Source: Candidatus Jettenia ecosi (GTDB lineage Bacteria; Planctomycetota; Brocadiia; Brocadiales; Brocadiaceae). From it: a stretch of 36,271 nucleotides of DNA. Positions 16,736-25,276 of this stretch are shown piece after piece. Location: assembly GCA_005524015.1 (NCBI GenBank), contig SULG01000029.1, forward strand, positions 1 through 36,271, given 5' to 3'. The translations under genes were made by a program, and so were the position numbers. The stretch's first letter is position 1. Each line of letters begins with the position of its first letter. The notes beneath the pieces were generated by a model, which was not told the origin of the DNA, did no database searches, and was given only the letters and a program-made list of their open reading frames with translations.

Positions 16736-18274
16736 TTACTTCATCGCTACCTCCTTCCAGGCTGTTTCAATGGCTGCTTTCAGAGATTTATGAGTTTTCT
16801 CTGCAACGCGTCGGCCGTTCACAAAAACAGTTGGTGTCGAATTGAGTCCGAGCCGTAACGCTTCCATTCGGTCTTGCTTTACCCTATCAGCAAATTTCTC
16901 AGTATCAAGCGCTTCATCAAACATCTTTCGGTTAAGCCCCAATTGGCTTGCATACTCTTTCAGATTGTCGACATCGAGCGCTCTCTGATTCTGAAACAAA
17001 ATGGCAATATACTCCCAATATTTACCCTGTTCACGCGCAGCTTCAGCGGCAAGAGCAGCCTTATAGGCGTTGGCATGCCGCTGTAACGGGAAGTCGCGTG
17101 CTACGAGCCTTACCTTATTACCATATTCTTTCATCAGTTCCTCAAGGATTTCATGTAAATTTGAACAAGTCGAACATTCATAATCGATAAACTCCACAAT
17201 AGTTATTGTAGCATTCTCATTGCCTTTCGATGGCTGATCCTGAGTCGAGATGGCTTCAATAGAACGTTTTGGCGCAGCAAGAAAGACCTCCAGAGCAGCT
17301 GTCTGGCGTAATCGTTCAGTAAAAGCAGCCTTCGCCCGTTCTTCCTCGTGCTGTTTCAGATATTGAGTGATCTTACCCCTGTCAACTGCCATTCCGTGAT
17401 TGGCATCAATTTTATCTTTGTTCTTCATATAAAATGCCAGAATATCCTTCTTCGTTATTCTCTTCTGTTTCGAGGTAACTTCTGCATTCAGTAATTCCGG
17501 AATGGTAATATTCCTTCTCTGTGCCTCTTGCTGAAAAAGCAGATCATTTATCATGAGGTCAACGGTTTGTTTTTGCAACTCGTAGATCTGCTCTTGTACC
17601 TTAAAAATCTCTGGTTGAAGTTTTTTATCAATATCTTTCAGGGTAATCTTTTCGCCATTGACTACGGCAAGCACACGATCCGGCTCAGTAGTAACATCAG
17701 CAAGGGTCAGGTAGTCTACTACCGTCTGAATCTGAGCCTTAGAACGAAGGAGTTCGGCAAGTTTCTTTGCCTCCGCACTCTGGCGCTGTCTCTGAAGATA
17801 GTTTATAATCTGCTCTTTCAAGATGTTAAACTCCCCTGAAAGCTGGCTCTTGTTCTCGTGGTAGAAAGCCAACGCCTCCGCTTCAGTCGGTTCCCTGACT
17901 TTTGATATAACCTCGTCCTGGAGTATCCTGGCAGTATCAATCTTACGTTTTTTCGCCTCCTGATCCAGGAGATCGGAATTAATCTTAAGATAGAGTTCGT
18001 TTGATCGCGCATCGAGCAAGACCTGCTGAATTTCGAATACAGAGTCTCTGATCTTCTCAGTAACCTCTTGCCGGGTAATGATTGTGCCATTGACTACAGC
18101 AATAGCATGAGGTGGTATTTCCATATCACAATCCTCATTACTCTCCTGTTTTCCCTCGGATTCAATTGTTAACGTTCCTTTCTCTTTTTCCGATGCAGCA
18201 TCAGCCTGAAACAGAAATACTGTGCCGTATACCATGATCTTTGCGAAAAGAAGTAATGATAGTTTATTCATCAT
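16736..18274 (-). CDS. Secreted SurA/PpiC-like plus DsbA-like thioredoxin-fold protein
   Basis: This 512-residue exported protein has a signal sequence (LSLLLFAKIMVYGTVFLFQADA, 5-26). Two related chaperone-like repeats follow, each starting with AVVNGTIITRQEV (about 59) or AVVNGEKITLKDI (about 204) and continuing as the helical SurA N-domain pattern. No PpiC catalytic parvulin domain is evident. The C-terminal 150 residues are a DsbA/DsbG-type thioredoxin fold with ITIVEFIDYECSTCSNLHEI (CxxC about 366-369), the late cis-Pro segment NSTPTVFVNGRR and a helical insert. It probably handles disulfides or presents copper ligands in secreted partners. It faces the same way as the Sco/oxidase block but lies 1 kb away. 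Confidence 0.88.
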   Translation of the reverse strand: MMNKLSLLLFAKIMVYGTVFLFQADAASEKEKGTLTIESEGKQESNEDCDMEIPPHAIAVVNGTIITRQEVTEKIRDSVFEIQQVLLDARSNELYLKINSDLLDQEAKKRKIDTARILQDEVISKVREPTEAEALAFYHENKSQLSGEFNILKEQIINYLQRQRQSAEAKKLAELLRSKAQIQTVVDYLTLADVTTEPDRVLAVVNGEKITLKDIDKKLQPEIFKVQEQIYELQKQTVDLMINDLLFQQEAQRRNITIPELLNAEVTSKQKRITKKDILAFYMKNKDKIDANHGMAVDRGKITQYLKQHEEERAKAAFTERLRQTAALEVFLAAPKRSIEAISTQDQPSKGNENATITIVEFIDYECSTCSNLHEILEELMKEYGNKVRLVARDFPLQRHANAYKAALAAEAAREQGKYWEYIAILFQNQRALDVDNLKEYASQLGLNRKMFDEALDTEKFADRVKQDRMEALRLGLNSTPTVFVNGRRVAEKTHKSLKAAIETAWKEVAMK

Positions 18275-18374
18275 TTATTATCCCTATACTAATGAATTTC
18301 AGAAATAGGTAACGAGGACGAACATAGAGTATCCTCTGTATGAAACCGAACACACCGCATTCAACCCCGAAGGG

Positions 18375-18520
18375 GTGAAATGATTATAGATAAAACATTA
18401 CCGTATAATCAAATCCCGAAGGGATGACATCTCAACACAGATTTCCCCTATGCCACCCCTTCGGGGTTTAAAGGTTTTTTCTGCTTTTTCTATAATCATG
18501 ACATCCCTACGGGATTAGGT
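18375..18520. repeat. CCCCGAAGGGG repeat
   Basis: It has AACCCCGAAGGGGTGAAATG with TGATTATAGA, then CACCCCTTCGGGGTT and TAATCATGACATCCC. This is the same family as 1576 and 13864. Confidence 0.75.
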
Positions 18521-18650
18521 AAAGGAGAGACGCAAGATTTTGCGTCTCTACAACCGACAAAATCGACATCCTGCACCTGTACCATTACAACATCGTGTAT
18601 CTCTGTGTTTAAAACGTTGAAAAATTTCAATTACGTAGGGCAAGGCTAAA

Positions 18651-18769
18651 CAGGCCGTCCGAGAATGCTTTCACACGATAAATCCTATACTATGATGTTG
18701 AAAAAATATTAGCATGACAACAATATTTAGTATGGCATTTGTGAGTCGATTGAATTCTCGGACAACCTG
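18651..18769. mobile_element. 119-bp MITE-like element with CAGGCNGTCCGAGAAT ends, copy 1
   Basis: The ends CAGGCCGTCCGAGAAT and ATTCTCGGACAACCTG are 16-bp inverted repeats with two mismatches. TAAA precedes (18647-18650) and follows (18770-18773) the element. Removing one TAAA plus the element restores the GTAGGGCAAGGC-TAAA-GCCTCGCCCTAC hairpin seen intact elsewhere. Confidence 0.8.
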
Positions 18770-18904
18770 TAAAGCCTCGCCCTACATCGACTCCGTTTTT
18801 TCATGAGGAAAGATCGTAAGATTTTACGTCTCTCCTGCCAAAGATAGCCTCATGTATGATCTCTGTAACTACAGAGTAAGAGAACAATAACCATGAGATA
18901 CTAT

Positions 18905-18990
18905 AATCTAAGCCCGAAGGGCTGTCATGATTATAGATAACACACAACCACGAGGAAATAACCCCGAAGGGGTGAAATGATTGTAGAATT
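18905..18990. repeat. CCCGAAGGGCTGTCATGATT repeat
   Basis: It carries AGCCCGAAGGGCTGTCATGA and ACCCCGAAGGGGTGAAATGA, the left half of the composite repeat at 13864-14091. Confidence 0.7.
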
Positions 18991-19106
18991 TATCCAAAAA
19001 AGTCACTGGATACCTAATTTTCTGCATAGAAATCTCAATTCTGTAGGGCAATCCTTTATGATTGCTATCCTTGTGCACATATTCAGGCGGGGGCGGCAAG
19101 GCTAAA

Positions 19107-19224
19107 CAGGCTGTCCGAGAATTGTTTTTACGGATCAAATCCGTACTATATATTGATTAACTATTGCAATAGACGCAACATATAGCATATGTTGCAGGTG
19201 GTAATTGCATTCTCGGACAGCCTG
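19107..19224. mobile_element. 118-bp MITE-like element with CAGGCTGTCCGAGAAT ends, copy 2
   Basis: The ends CAGGCTGTCCGAGAAT (19107-19122) and ATTCTCGGACAGCCTG (19209-19224) are perfect 16-bp inverted repeats. TAAA flanks both sides (19103-19106 and 19225-19228). It sits at the same position of a CAAGGCTAAAGCCTTG hairpin as copy 1. Confidence 0.82.
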
Positions 19225-19281
19225 TAAAGCCTTGCCCTACGTAATTGAAATTCCTGTATATACATAAACGAAATTACCTCA

Positions 19282-20019
19282 TTATTGCAATTTTACCCAA
19301 TCACTGGCGCTGATAACCTTTTTTTCTTCAGGATCTACTAATGCTATATAGGCTCCCAGTGCGCCGATGCGCCGATTCGGACCGAAGGTTATCTGCGGTG
19401 TTAAACCAGTCTCAAACTCATACAATCCCTCAAGTACAGCTACCAGTCTTTCACGACTCACATCCTTACCGGCACGTTTCAGCCCCTCGGCAAGTATTTT
19501 TGCTGAACAATAAGCTTCGATCTGAACAGGTAAGTGCTGTGCAGGAATTTTGTGTTTTTCAGCAAAAGAATGATATTCTTTCACGGAGGCGCGAATCATA
19601 TCAGAGGGCCCCCGGGGAAAGGACAGAAAAATCTTATCTCTAAAGCCGGCAGAGACCGTGAGAATTTCCTTATCGATCAATGGACCAGGAATGAAAACAA
19701 AAGGTCTCCATTGAAGCCGCCCGGCTTTACTCAGCAAGGCTTTTTGCTCATCTCCTGAGCCAAGGAAAAAGATTGCATCTATCTCTTTCTCATTCATCTC
19801 TCTCACAAGACGTTCAGCCTCGAATTGATCATGCGGGTATGTGAGTATTATCCGTGAATCCCAGCCATTTTTTTTGCACTGCTCATCGATCGCATGGGTA
19901 ATTTCCGAAAAAACTTCACCGCCGGCAGAAAGGATTGCAATATGCGGATCCTCTGCGCCAAACTTCTCCGATGCAAATTCAACCAGAGCAAGAGATAGTT
20001 CTTTCACACCAGAGAACAA
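19282..20019 (-). CDS. 3' part of frameshifted cytochrome c/periplasmic binding fusion
   Basis: These 245 codons continue the previous frame after a shift near 20020. They encode most of a type I periplasmic binding fold of the branched-chain amino acid/Peripla_BP_6 kind: HIAILSAGGEVFSE, AIFFLGSGDEQKALL, SVKEYHSFAEK, IEAYCSAKILAEGLKRAG, and a terminal FGPNRRIGALGAYIALVD. Alone it lacks a signal peptide and the first lobe. It should be read with the 5' part as one exported protein of about 550 residues. The nominal TTG start is an artefact of the broken frame. The ligand is unknown. Confidence 0.8.
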   Translation of the reverse strand: MFSGVKELSLALVEFASEKFGAEDPHIAILSAGGEVFSEITHAIDEQCKKNGWDSRIILTYPHDQFEAERLVREMNEKEIDAIFFLGSGDEQKALLSKAGRLQWRPFVFIPGPLIDKEILTVSAGFRDKIFLSFPRGPSDMIRASVKEYHSFAEKHKIPAQHLPVQIEAYCSAKILAEGLKRAGKDVSRERLVAVLEGLYEFETGLTPQITFGPNRRIGALGAYIALVDPEEKKVISASDWVKLQ

Positions 20020-20933
20020 ATAAAAATATACCGGTTCAAGGGAAAATCCACCTGAGGAAAATTTGTTATAGCGCCCACAAGCGGAATTTCACGTTCCTGT
20101 ATAAGTACATCAATTTCTCTCTCTGATCCCTCAATGAAAGCGCCATTGATAGCGAATACTTCTTCCTCAAGAAGAGACATCACATTCGCTTGTGTTGCTG
20201 CAGGGGTATCTCCTGAGGCTGAAAACCTGAGCTCAATCCGGCGGTTGTAAATCCCGCCATGTTCGTTAAGGTCATGAAAATAGGACTGTAATACCTCTTT
20301 CATGGCCATTGCCATCTCTGCCGGAAATTCTTTACCCGGCAAAATAGCCCCTACCCGGATACTCGTATCCGTCAACCCCGGCTCCTTTTCTTTTCCTAAC
20401 CGCTTGAGATATACTATAAGATTATTAACCTCTTCCCGGGTGAAACGGTAGACGGGCATTACAGGAGACAATTTATTCCCTGACGGATCGATTCCCTTAA
20501 CAATGGCTTGCCGGAGAAGCCGGTCCGTATAAGGCGGATGCTTTCTCCCGTTAGGATGAGTAATGCCATAGGGTTTCATTAAGAAATCCCCGGTTATATC
20601 AGAAGGTAATACCCCGCCTTCAGGTCTGCCTTTACCATCATATCCATGACAGCTTACGCATGGTAGCGCGCTGGCTGGCACTTCTGTTGTGTCATTACCC
20701 AATAACGCAGTAATCTCACGGCCTGAGGCAGAAGAGCCAAGCAGGTAGATCTGTTTTCCCTGTCTCTCCTGAGGCGTCAAGTGCCGGTTTACGACCGTTT
20801 CGGCAGATACATGATTCTTCAGATAAACAATTGCGATAGTTGCCAGTATCCATGCCACGAAAATCTTCAGAGGCATACCGGTGTTAAGCCAGGAATGTCT
20901 CTGTATTGGCTCCAAACCTTTAATTGATACCAT
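20004..20933 (-). CDS. 5' part of cytochrome c/periplasmic binding fusion (frameshifted)
   Basis: An N-terminal membrane or signal segment (PLKIFVAWILATIAIVYL, about 21-38) is followed by a class I c-type haem domain with CVSCH (residues 92-96) and a Met ligand near SPVMPVYRF. From about residue 190 it becomes the first lobe of a type I periplasmic binding protein (RVGAILPGKEF). At 20020-20030 the frame should read ...YIFYLFSGVKEL but reads YIFICSLV and stops. One extra T in a run of five T would restore it. The start overlaps the twin-Sco gene by 14 bases, so the two are coupled. Cytochrome c/ABC substrate-binding fusions occur next to quinoprotein or copper enzymes. Function here is inferred as periplasmic electron transfer or sensing. 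Confidence 0.85.
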   Translation of the reverse strand: MVSIKGLEPIQRHSWLNTGMPLKIFVAWILATIAIVYLKNHVSAETVVNRHLTPQERQGKQIYLLGSSASGREITALLGNDTTEVPASALPCVSCHGYDGKGRPEGGVLPSDITGDFLMKPYGITHPNGRKHPPYTDRLLRQAIVKGIDPSGNKLSPVMPVYRFTREEVNNLIVYLKRLGKEKEPGLTDTSIRVGAILPGKEFPAEMAMAMKEVLQSYFHDLNEHGGIYNRRIELRFSASGDTPAATQANVMSLLEEEVFAINGAFIEGSEREIDVLIQEREIPLVGAITNFPQVDFPLNRYIFICSLV

Positions 20934-22269
20934 CGTTAAGCACTCCCTCTACCATAGGAATAAGCTCTTGAGCCTTTGCCAACCCCATCGCCTTTTTCCA
21001 GAGTCCCGTTGCATCATTGCCGATAAGGAATAGACCACTGTGCTGATCTCTTTCTTCGACAAAAAAACCGAGCTTATAGAGGGCCTGATCCACATTCTCT
21101 TTTTTCCCGGACAAGAAATACCAGCCGGGTTTTGCATGATAATTCTCAGCATACTGTTTGAGCCGTTGTGGCGTATCGGTAATCGAGTCAACACTGATGG
21201 AAATAATGTGCACATCCTTACCTAAACGTTCACCCACAGCCTCTTGAATTGCCAGCAGGTTTTTGCCCATGACAGGACAGATGCCAGTGCATTCGGTAAA
21301 AAAACAGTTGATAATAACGACCTTTCCCTTGATCAGATCGCTGTAAAACCGCATCTTCTCTCCATACTGATTGATCAATTCCACATCGGAAAAATATTTC
21401 TGTGCCGCCGGATTTCTCCCCTGCATGGCAGCGTTTTGTTGTACCTCTCCGGCAAGCCTCATGGCGTCGCTTCCGGCAACTGGTTCTCTTTTATCTTTTC
21501 TTGCCCTATCCTTTTCTCCGGACAATTCTTTCTTCGGGTTATCCAGCATATCCTCAATGACCTGGACTAGTTGAGCTGATGGCACAAGACCGTTAATCCG
21601 CGTCCATTGTCCCTTCGCTTCATTACCCACAAGGACGAGAGGAGAATGGTCCTCCTTTATCGGGGTAAAGACCTTCAGTGCTTTAAGGAGCTTGTCTACA
21701 TCTTGTTTCTTCCCGGTAAGGAAGGTCCATCCCGGTTTTGCCCCGAACTTCTCTCCCCAGGCCCTGAGCCTCTGAGGGGTATCATTTACAGGATCGACGC
21801 TGATAGAGATCAGATGGAAGTCCCTGCCGGTGCGATTGCCCATGAGATTCTGGACTTTAGAGAAGTTAACGCTCAGGGGAGGACATATCGTGGTACAGGT
21901 GGTAAAGATGAAATTTATAGCTACCACTTTGTCTTTTACCAGGTCACTGTAGAAGCGTACCTTCTTTCCTTCCTGATCCAGGAGTTCCACATCCGGTATC
22001 TTCATGGTTAAAGTTGCCGCAACCTTACCCCCCTCTTTCTGTGCTTTTTTTTCAGGTGGACAGCAAGACTTCTGTTCTGTGCTTTCCGGGGTTTCTGCCT
22101 GAATAGCTTGTTTCGGCTGTGAGGGAACTGACTTAATCTCGTCCTGGGAAAATGATACACCTGACCACAAAAAACAGACCGCCGGCGCCAGTAATTGCCA
22201 TGATCTGAGTACCCTTTTTCTGGACTCTTTATCGGAACAGATGAATTTTGACATTTCTGCAATCTCCAC
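20920..22269 (-). CDS. Tandem Sco1/SenC domain copper chaperone
   Basis: This 449-residue exported protein has a signal region (SWQLLAPAVCFLWSGVSFSQ, about 23-42) and then a CCPP-containing linker. Two complete Sco domains follow. The first (about 93-245) has FTTCTTICPP with the CxxxC copper pair near 125 and the His in DHSPLVLVGN. The second (about 290-447) has FTECTGICPVMGKN near 328 and the His in DQHSGLFLIGN. Sco proteins deliver copper or reduce cysteines during CuA assembly. No cytochrome oxidase gene is present, so the adjacent multicopper oxidase is the obvious client. It is followed with a 14-base overlap by the haem-binding fusion. Confidence 0.93.
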   Translation of the reverse strand: MEIAEMSKFICSDKESRKRVLRSWQLLAPAVCFLWSGVSFSQDEIKSVPSQPKQAIQAETPESTEQKSCCPPEKKAQKEGGKVAATLTMKIPDVELLDQEGKKVRFYSDLVKDKVVAINFIFTTCTTICPPLSVNFSKVQNLMGNRTGRDFHLISISVDPVNDTPQRLRAWGEKFGAKPGWTFLTGKKQDVDKLLKALKVFTPIKEDHSPLVLVGNEAKGQWTRINGLVPSAQLVQVIEDMLDNPKKELSGEKDRARKDKREPVAGSDAMRLAGEVQQNAAMQGRNPAAQKYFSDVELINQYGEKMRFYSDLIKGKVVIINCFFTECTGICPVMGKNLLAIQEAVGERLGKDVHIISISVDSITDTPQRLKQYAENYHAKPGWYFLSGKKENVDQALYKLGFFVEERDQHSGLFLIGNDATGLWKKAMGLAKAQELIPMVEGVLNDGIN

Positions 22270-22311
22270 TTTTTAATTAGGCATTTGGTGGCTTTTATCT
22301 CTTCGTCAGAT

Positions 22312-22402
22312 GTAGGGCAAGGCTTCAGCCTTGCCTCACCGCTAGAATATATGCGCCGGGATAGCAACCCGAAAGGGGTTGTCCTACAAAATTGAAATTC
22401 GT
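22312..22402. repeat. GTAGGGCAAGGC plus GCCGGGATAGCAACCC repeat pair
   Basis: The GTAGGGCAAGGCTTCAGCC hairpin is followed by ATGCGCCGGGATAGCAACCC and GGGGTTGTCCTAC. The same two-part unit is at 35898-35990. It lies between the lipoprotein and twin-Sco genes (147-base gap). Confidence 0.7.
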
Positions 22403-22415
22403 ATGTATCAAGCGA

Positions 22416-24503
22416 TTACCCTTTGCTGGCAACCTGTAAGATTAAAGGCGGCAATTGGTTTAACCGGACGTTGAGCGATGGGCACTGGAAGGAGATATAA
22501 TATGCTCCTGCCTTCGGGGGTGTGAGATCAATTTGATAGATACCATCACCCACAGGTCTCGCCCATTGCCGGTTCTGCCAGTTACCGGAAGTAAACGCTA
22601 TAACACCGAAGTCCTTCAGCCCAACCCTGGGTTGATCAGTTCCCGGGTCAATAACCTTGAACAGCAATTGTACATGCTCCCCCGCATAAAGGGTTTTCTT
22701 CTCCAGCATTGGTTCCACCCGCAGGGGCAGATGTTTATCCTTTTTCGATATATCCGGATTATCCCTCACGTTGACCGGAAAGCAGTGAATAATGCGGGGG
22801 GAATCCATAAAAAGGATAAGATCAAGTTTTCCGTTAAGGGTAAGCCTGGTATTTGTTGCATAGACGCCTGCTTCCACTTCTTTGAGGCTCCGGTCAATGA
22901 CCAGAATAGCCCGCGGCTGGCACCCATAGTTTCGAAAATTGCCCATAGGCGCTGCCATTCCTTCCTGATAATAGTAGATGGCTTTGTCGACCGGATTAGC
23001 TACAAGAACCGCCCCGCCTCCGGGAGCGGAAACAATGCTGTCGGCGATACTGAGGCTTTGAGCCTTGCCGAAAGGAACCTGGCCACCGCTGAAATCGCTG
23101 ACGGGAACAGGCGCCCCCTCATGTCCAACCTGGTCAAGCGGAATCATGAGGACCGATTCGCTGCCCCGCGATCTGATGTAGGCAGTGTTTTCCGTAAAAG
23201 TTACCTGGTCCGGCTCCTTTCCAGCGTCACCGGTTTGTATAATACGATGGGTTGAGGCATCAATAATATGAACGCTATTTTCACGGGAGTTTACCGCGAA
23301 TCCAAGACGTCCGTTACGGGTAAAGCGCAGGACTCCAAGTCCGGGTTTCGCTTCGATACGATTTACGATCTCAAGGCTCTTGCTGTCAACAACGAGAATC
23401 GTTCCATCCTCTTCGTTTACTACATAGGCCGCCTCGCTGAGGGCAGAGTAAGCTATCGAGACGGGCATTCTGCCACTCTGAATATCTCTGATTTTATTTA
23501 GTTTCCAGATATCGATAATGGAAACGGTGCCGTCATCCCGGTTGGTCACAAGGGCATAGCGGTCATCTCCGGTAAAGGCTATCTCGTGATGTCCTGCACC
23601 GGTGGGAATATGAGCCACTTTCTTCAATGAAACAGTGTCGATAACCGTCACACCGCTTGTTGTATCCAGGGTATCAGCAGCGCCATCAGCGCCAACCCAG
23701 AGGTACTTTTCGTCCGGCTGCAGCGCTATGCGCATGGGTCTCTGACCCGTATCGATGTTGGTAATAACCTTCCAGGTTGCGGTATCGATAACTGCAATCT
23801 GATTCGTCTGGGGCATAGTAACAAAGAGTCTCCTCTGATCCCGGCTCATAACCCAATCCTCACCAGGACTTTTCAAAGGGACCCTTGTCAGCAGATTGCT
23901 GCCGCCATAATTAAAGAGGGGATCAACTACCGAAATACTCGCTTCATCATTGAGCGTAAGGACATAAAAGATATTCAAGTCGATTTCAGCCCGCGAGGAA
24001 AGGCTGCCAGACAGGAGCGATTGTACCTTCTTCGCACAGTCATCCGTTGTGGACGGTTGAATCCACGCTGCAGGGTCGAGCGTGGTTACCGGAGCGCCTG
24101 TCGTAGTATCAGTGACCCTGAACTGTACGGTAACATCATCACCCTCTTTAAGTTCTTCAGAAGTCTTCTCTCCGGAGACAACAGGGATTATTGAAAATTC
24201 CACAGCAATTCCCTCCCGGGCGATTTTTTTTGCTTCTTCATCTGCTTCTCCGGAGGTTAATGCATTACTCGTGCCGGTACCTCCCTCCTGTGCAGGAGCG
24301 GAATTGGGATTGCCGGAGGCTGATGCCACATCTGCCGTTCCTGGCTCCTTTTCAGGAACTGATAGTCCTTCTTTAGCCACACTGCCCTGAAATGAGGCAT
24401 CGCAGGAGAGGAGAAAGAGGCAAATCACTGCTGAACAGAAAAGCGCAAACTTTTTGCCAGCGTATCCCGTGAGCTTAATTCTGATAAAGAGGCATTCAAT
24501 CAT
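22416..24503 (-). CDS. Beta-propeller lipoprotein (YVTN/cytochrome d1-like) with Ig-like flanking domains
   Basis: This 695-residue protein has a lipobox LLSC at residues 31-34, indicating lipid anchoring at Cys34. Residues about 95-145 form an Ig-like or FixH/YtkA-like domain. A seven-bladed YVTN-type propeller follows, with repeats such as NQIAVIDTATWKVITNIDTG, SGVTVIDTVSLKKVAHIPTG and GTVSIIDIWKLNKIRDIQSG. A second Ig-like domain ends the protein (MLEKKTLYAGEHVQLLFKV to SFQCPSLNVRLNQLP). There is no CxxCH, so it is not a haem d1 cytochrome itself. The setting suggests a scaffold or partner of the oxidase and Sco proteins on the periplasmic or cell surface. Confidence 0.88.
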   Translation of the reverse strand: MIECLFIRIKLTGYAGKKFALFCSAVICLFLLSCDASFQGSVAKEGLSVPEKEPGTADVASASGNPNSAPAQEGGTGTSNALTSGEADEEAKKIAREGIAVEFSIIPVVSGEKTSEELKEGDDVTVQFRVTDTTTGAPVTTLDPAAWIQPSTTDDCAKKVQSLLSGSLSSRAEIDLNIFYVLTLNDEASISVVDPLFNYGGSNLLTRVPLKSPGEDWVMSRDQRRLFVTMPQTNQIAVIDTATWKVITNIDTGQRPMRIALQPDEKYLWVGADGAADTLDTTSGVTVIDTVSLKKVAHIPTGAGHHEIAFTGDDRYALVTNRDDGTVSIIDIWKLNKIRDIQSGRMPVSIAYSALSEAAYVVNEEDGTILVVDSKSLEIVNRIEAKPGLGVLRFTRNGRLGFAVNSRENSVHIIDASTHRIIQTGDAGKEPDQVTFTENTAYIRSRGSESVLMIPLDQVGHEGAPVPVSDFSGGQVPFGKAQSLSIADSIVSAPGGGAVLVANPVDKAIYYYQEGMAAPMGNFRNYGCQPRAILVIDRSLKEVEAGVYATNTRLTLNGKLDLILFMDSPRIIHCFPVNVRDNPDISKKDKHLPLRVEPMLEKKTLYAGEHVQLLFKVIDPGTDQPRVGLKDFGVIAFTSGNWQNRQWARPVGDGIYQIDLTPPKAGAYYISFQCPSLNVRLNQLPPLILQVASKG

Positions 24504-24526
24504 TTCATCAAGTCTCCGAACGAAAA

Positions 24527-24555
24527 AATGTAGTAAATAAAAACACCTCTGTAAA
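24527..24555 (-). promoter_or_regulatory. Possible sigma70-type promoter for the propeller lipoprotein
   Basis: On the minus strand TTTACA (24555-24550) is followed after 17 bases by TACATT (24532-24527), a fair -35/-10 pair about 25-50 bases before the lipoprotein ATG. A GGAG lies closer to the start. Confidence 0.35.
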
Positions 24556-24650
24556 GGTGCAAACTTGACCTGGGAGATGTCCCAAAAAAGTTATCTTTTA
24601 ACGGTCATGGTAAACTGAGTGAACCAAAGTCCAGGGCAAAGCAAAGAAGT

Positions 24651-24987
24651 AATCCCCCTTGATCCCCCTTTAGAAAAGGGGGAAACATGTGTGAATATTT
24701 AAGAAAAGGGGGAAATGGGCAGATGATTTAAAAAGGGGGAAATGTATGAGTATTGAGAAAGTAGGAAATAATGAGGTTATTTCTCTCATTTCGGAAAGTG
24801 GATTAATAACCCCTGTATTCCCCCTTTGACAAGGTTTTTCAAACTCTCCTTCTTAAACCACTCATACATCTTCCCCTTTTCTCAATCATTCACACGTCTC
24901 CCTCTTCTCTGAATCATTCACACGTTTCCCCCTGCTCTCGATCATTCACACATCTCCCCCTTTTTTAAAGGGGGATCAAGGGGGATT
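24651..24987. repeat. Long inverted repeat built of about 28-bp GGGGGAAANGTGTGAATGATT units
   Basis: The ends AATCCCCCTTGATCCCCCTT and AAGGGGGATCAAGGGGGATT are inverted. Between them about three units (GGGGGAAA, then GTGTGAAT or GTATGAGT, then TTNAGAAAA) run in one orientation on the left. About four units of the same kind run inverted on the right. The centre near 24800 is unrelated sequence. Confidence 0.7.
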
Positions 24988-25073
24988 AAGATGCTTCAGT
25001 TGCTCCTCCTTTGCAATGACACGATATACTCCCTATTACCCTTTTTGACTGCCCTTGTCCATACCACCCTTAC

Positions 25074-25097
25074 GATCCAACAGTATTTTGAGTAACT
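25074..25097. repeat. 24-bp direct repeat, oxidase-downstream copy
   Basis: GATCCAACAGTATTTTGAGT followed by AACT is identical to 30560-30583 on the other side of the multicopper oxidase gene. Confidence 0.7.
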
Positions 25098-25194
25098 CCT
25101 CCTAACAGAACAGAGCTTGAGTAGTATCTCAAAAACCAACCTGATACAAAAATCTTATATTCTACGAAATGAAACCTGGCAGTGATTACCAAAC

Positions 25195-25249
25195 AGAGGA
25201 GGGAAAGATACCGCCAGATTGCGGTAATCCGGAACGGTATCCTCCCTCT
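25195..25249 (-). terminator. Hairpin downstream of the multicopper oxidase
   Basis: On the minus strand AGAGGGAGGATACCG pairs with CGGTATCTTTCCCTCCTCT around a 20-base loop, 28 bases past the oxidase stop. There is no strong T-run, so it may be an RNA-stabilising or weak terminator structure. Confidence 0.45.
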
Positions 25250-25276
25250 TCACCTTCAACAACTCAGATGAAAAAG

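Larger units (their letters stand above)
18275..19281. other. 1-kb repeat array with two insertions of the same small element
   Basis: No gene is seen. It contains CCCGAAGGG repeats (18375-18520 and 18905-18990), a GAGACGC hairpin (18526-18548) and two CAAGGCTAAAGCCTTG hairpins. Each of the latter is split by a CAGGCTGTCCGAGAAT element (18651-18769 and 19107-19224). Confidence 0.8.
24504..25276. other. Intergenic region between oxidase and lipoprotein
   Basis: No gene is seen. It holds a possible promoter for the lipoprotein (24527-24555), a long C/G-tract inverted repeat (24651-24987), one copy of a 24-bp direct repeat (25074-25097) and a terminator-like hairpin for the oxidase (25195-25249). 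Confidence 0.7.

Noticed and set aside
22533-23255. 240-codon open frame on the plus strand
   Set aside because: Antisense to the propeller lipoprotein, with no recognisable domain.
24651-24987. CRISPR-like array
   Set aside because: Repeat units are degenerate, adjacent rather than spaced by unique spacers, and switch orientation in the middle. No cas genes are present.
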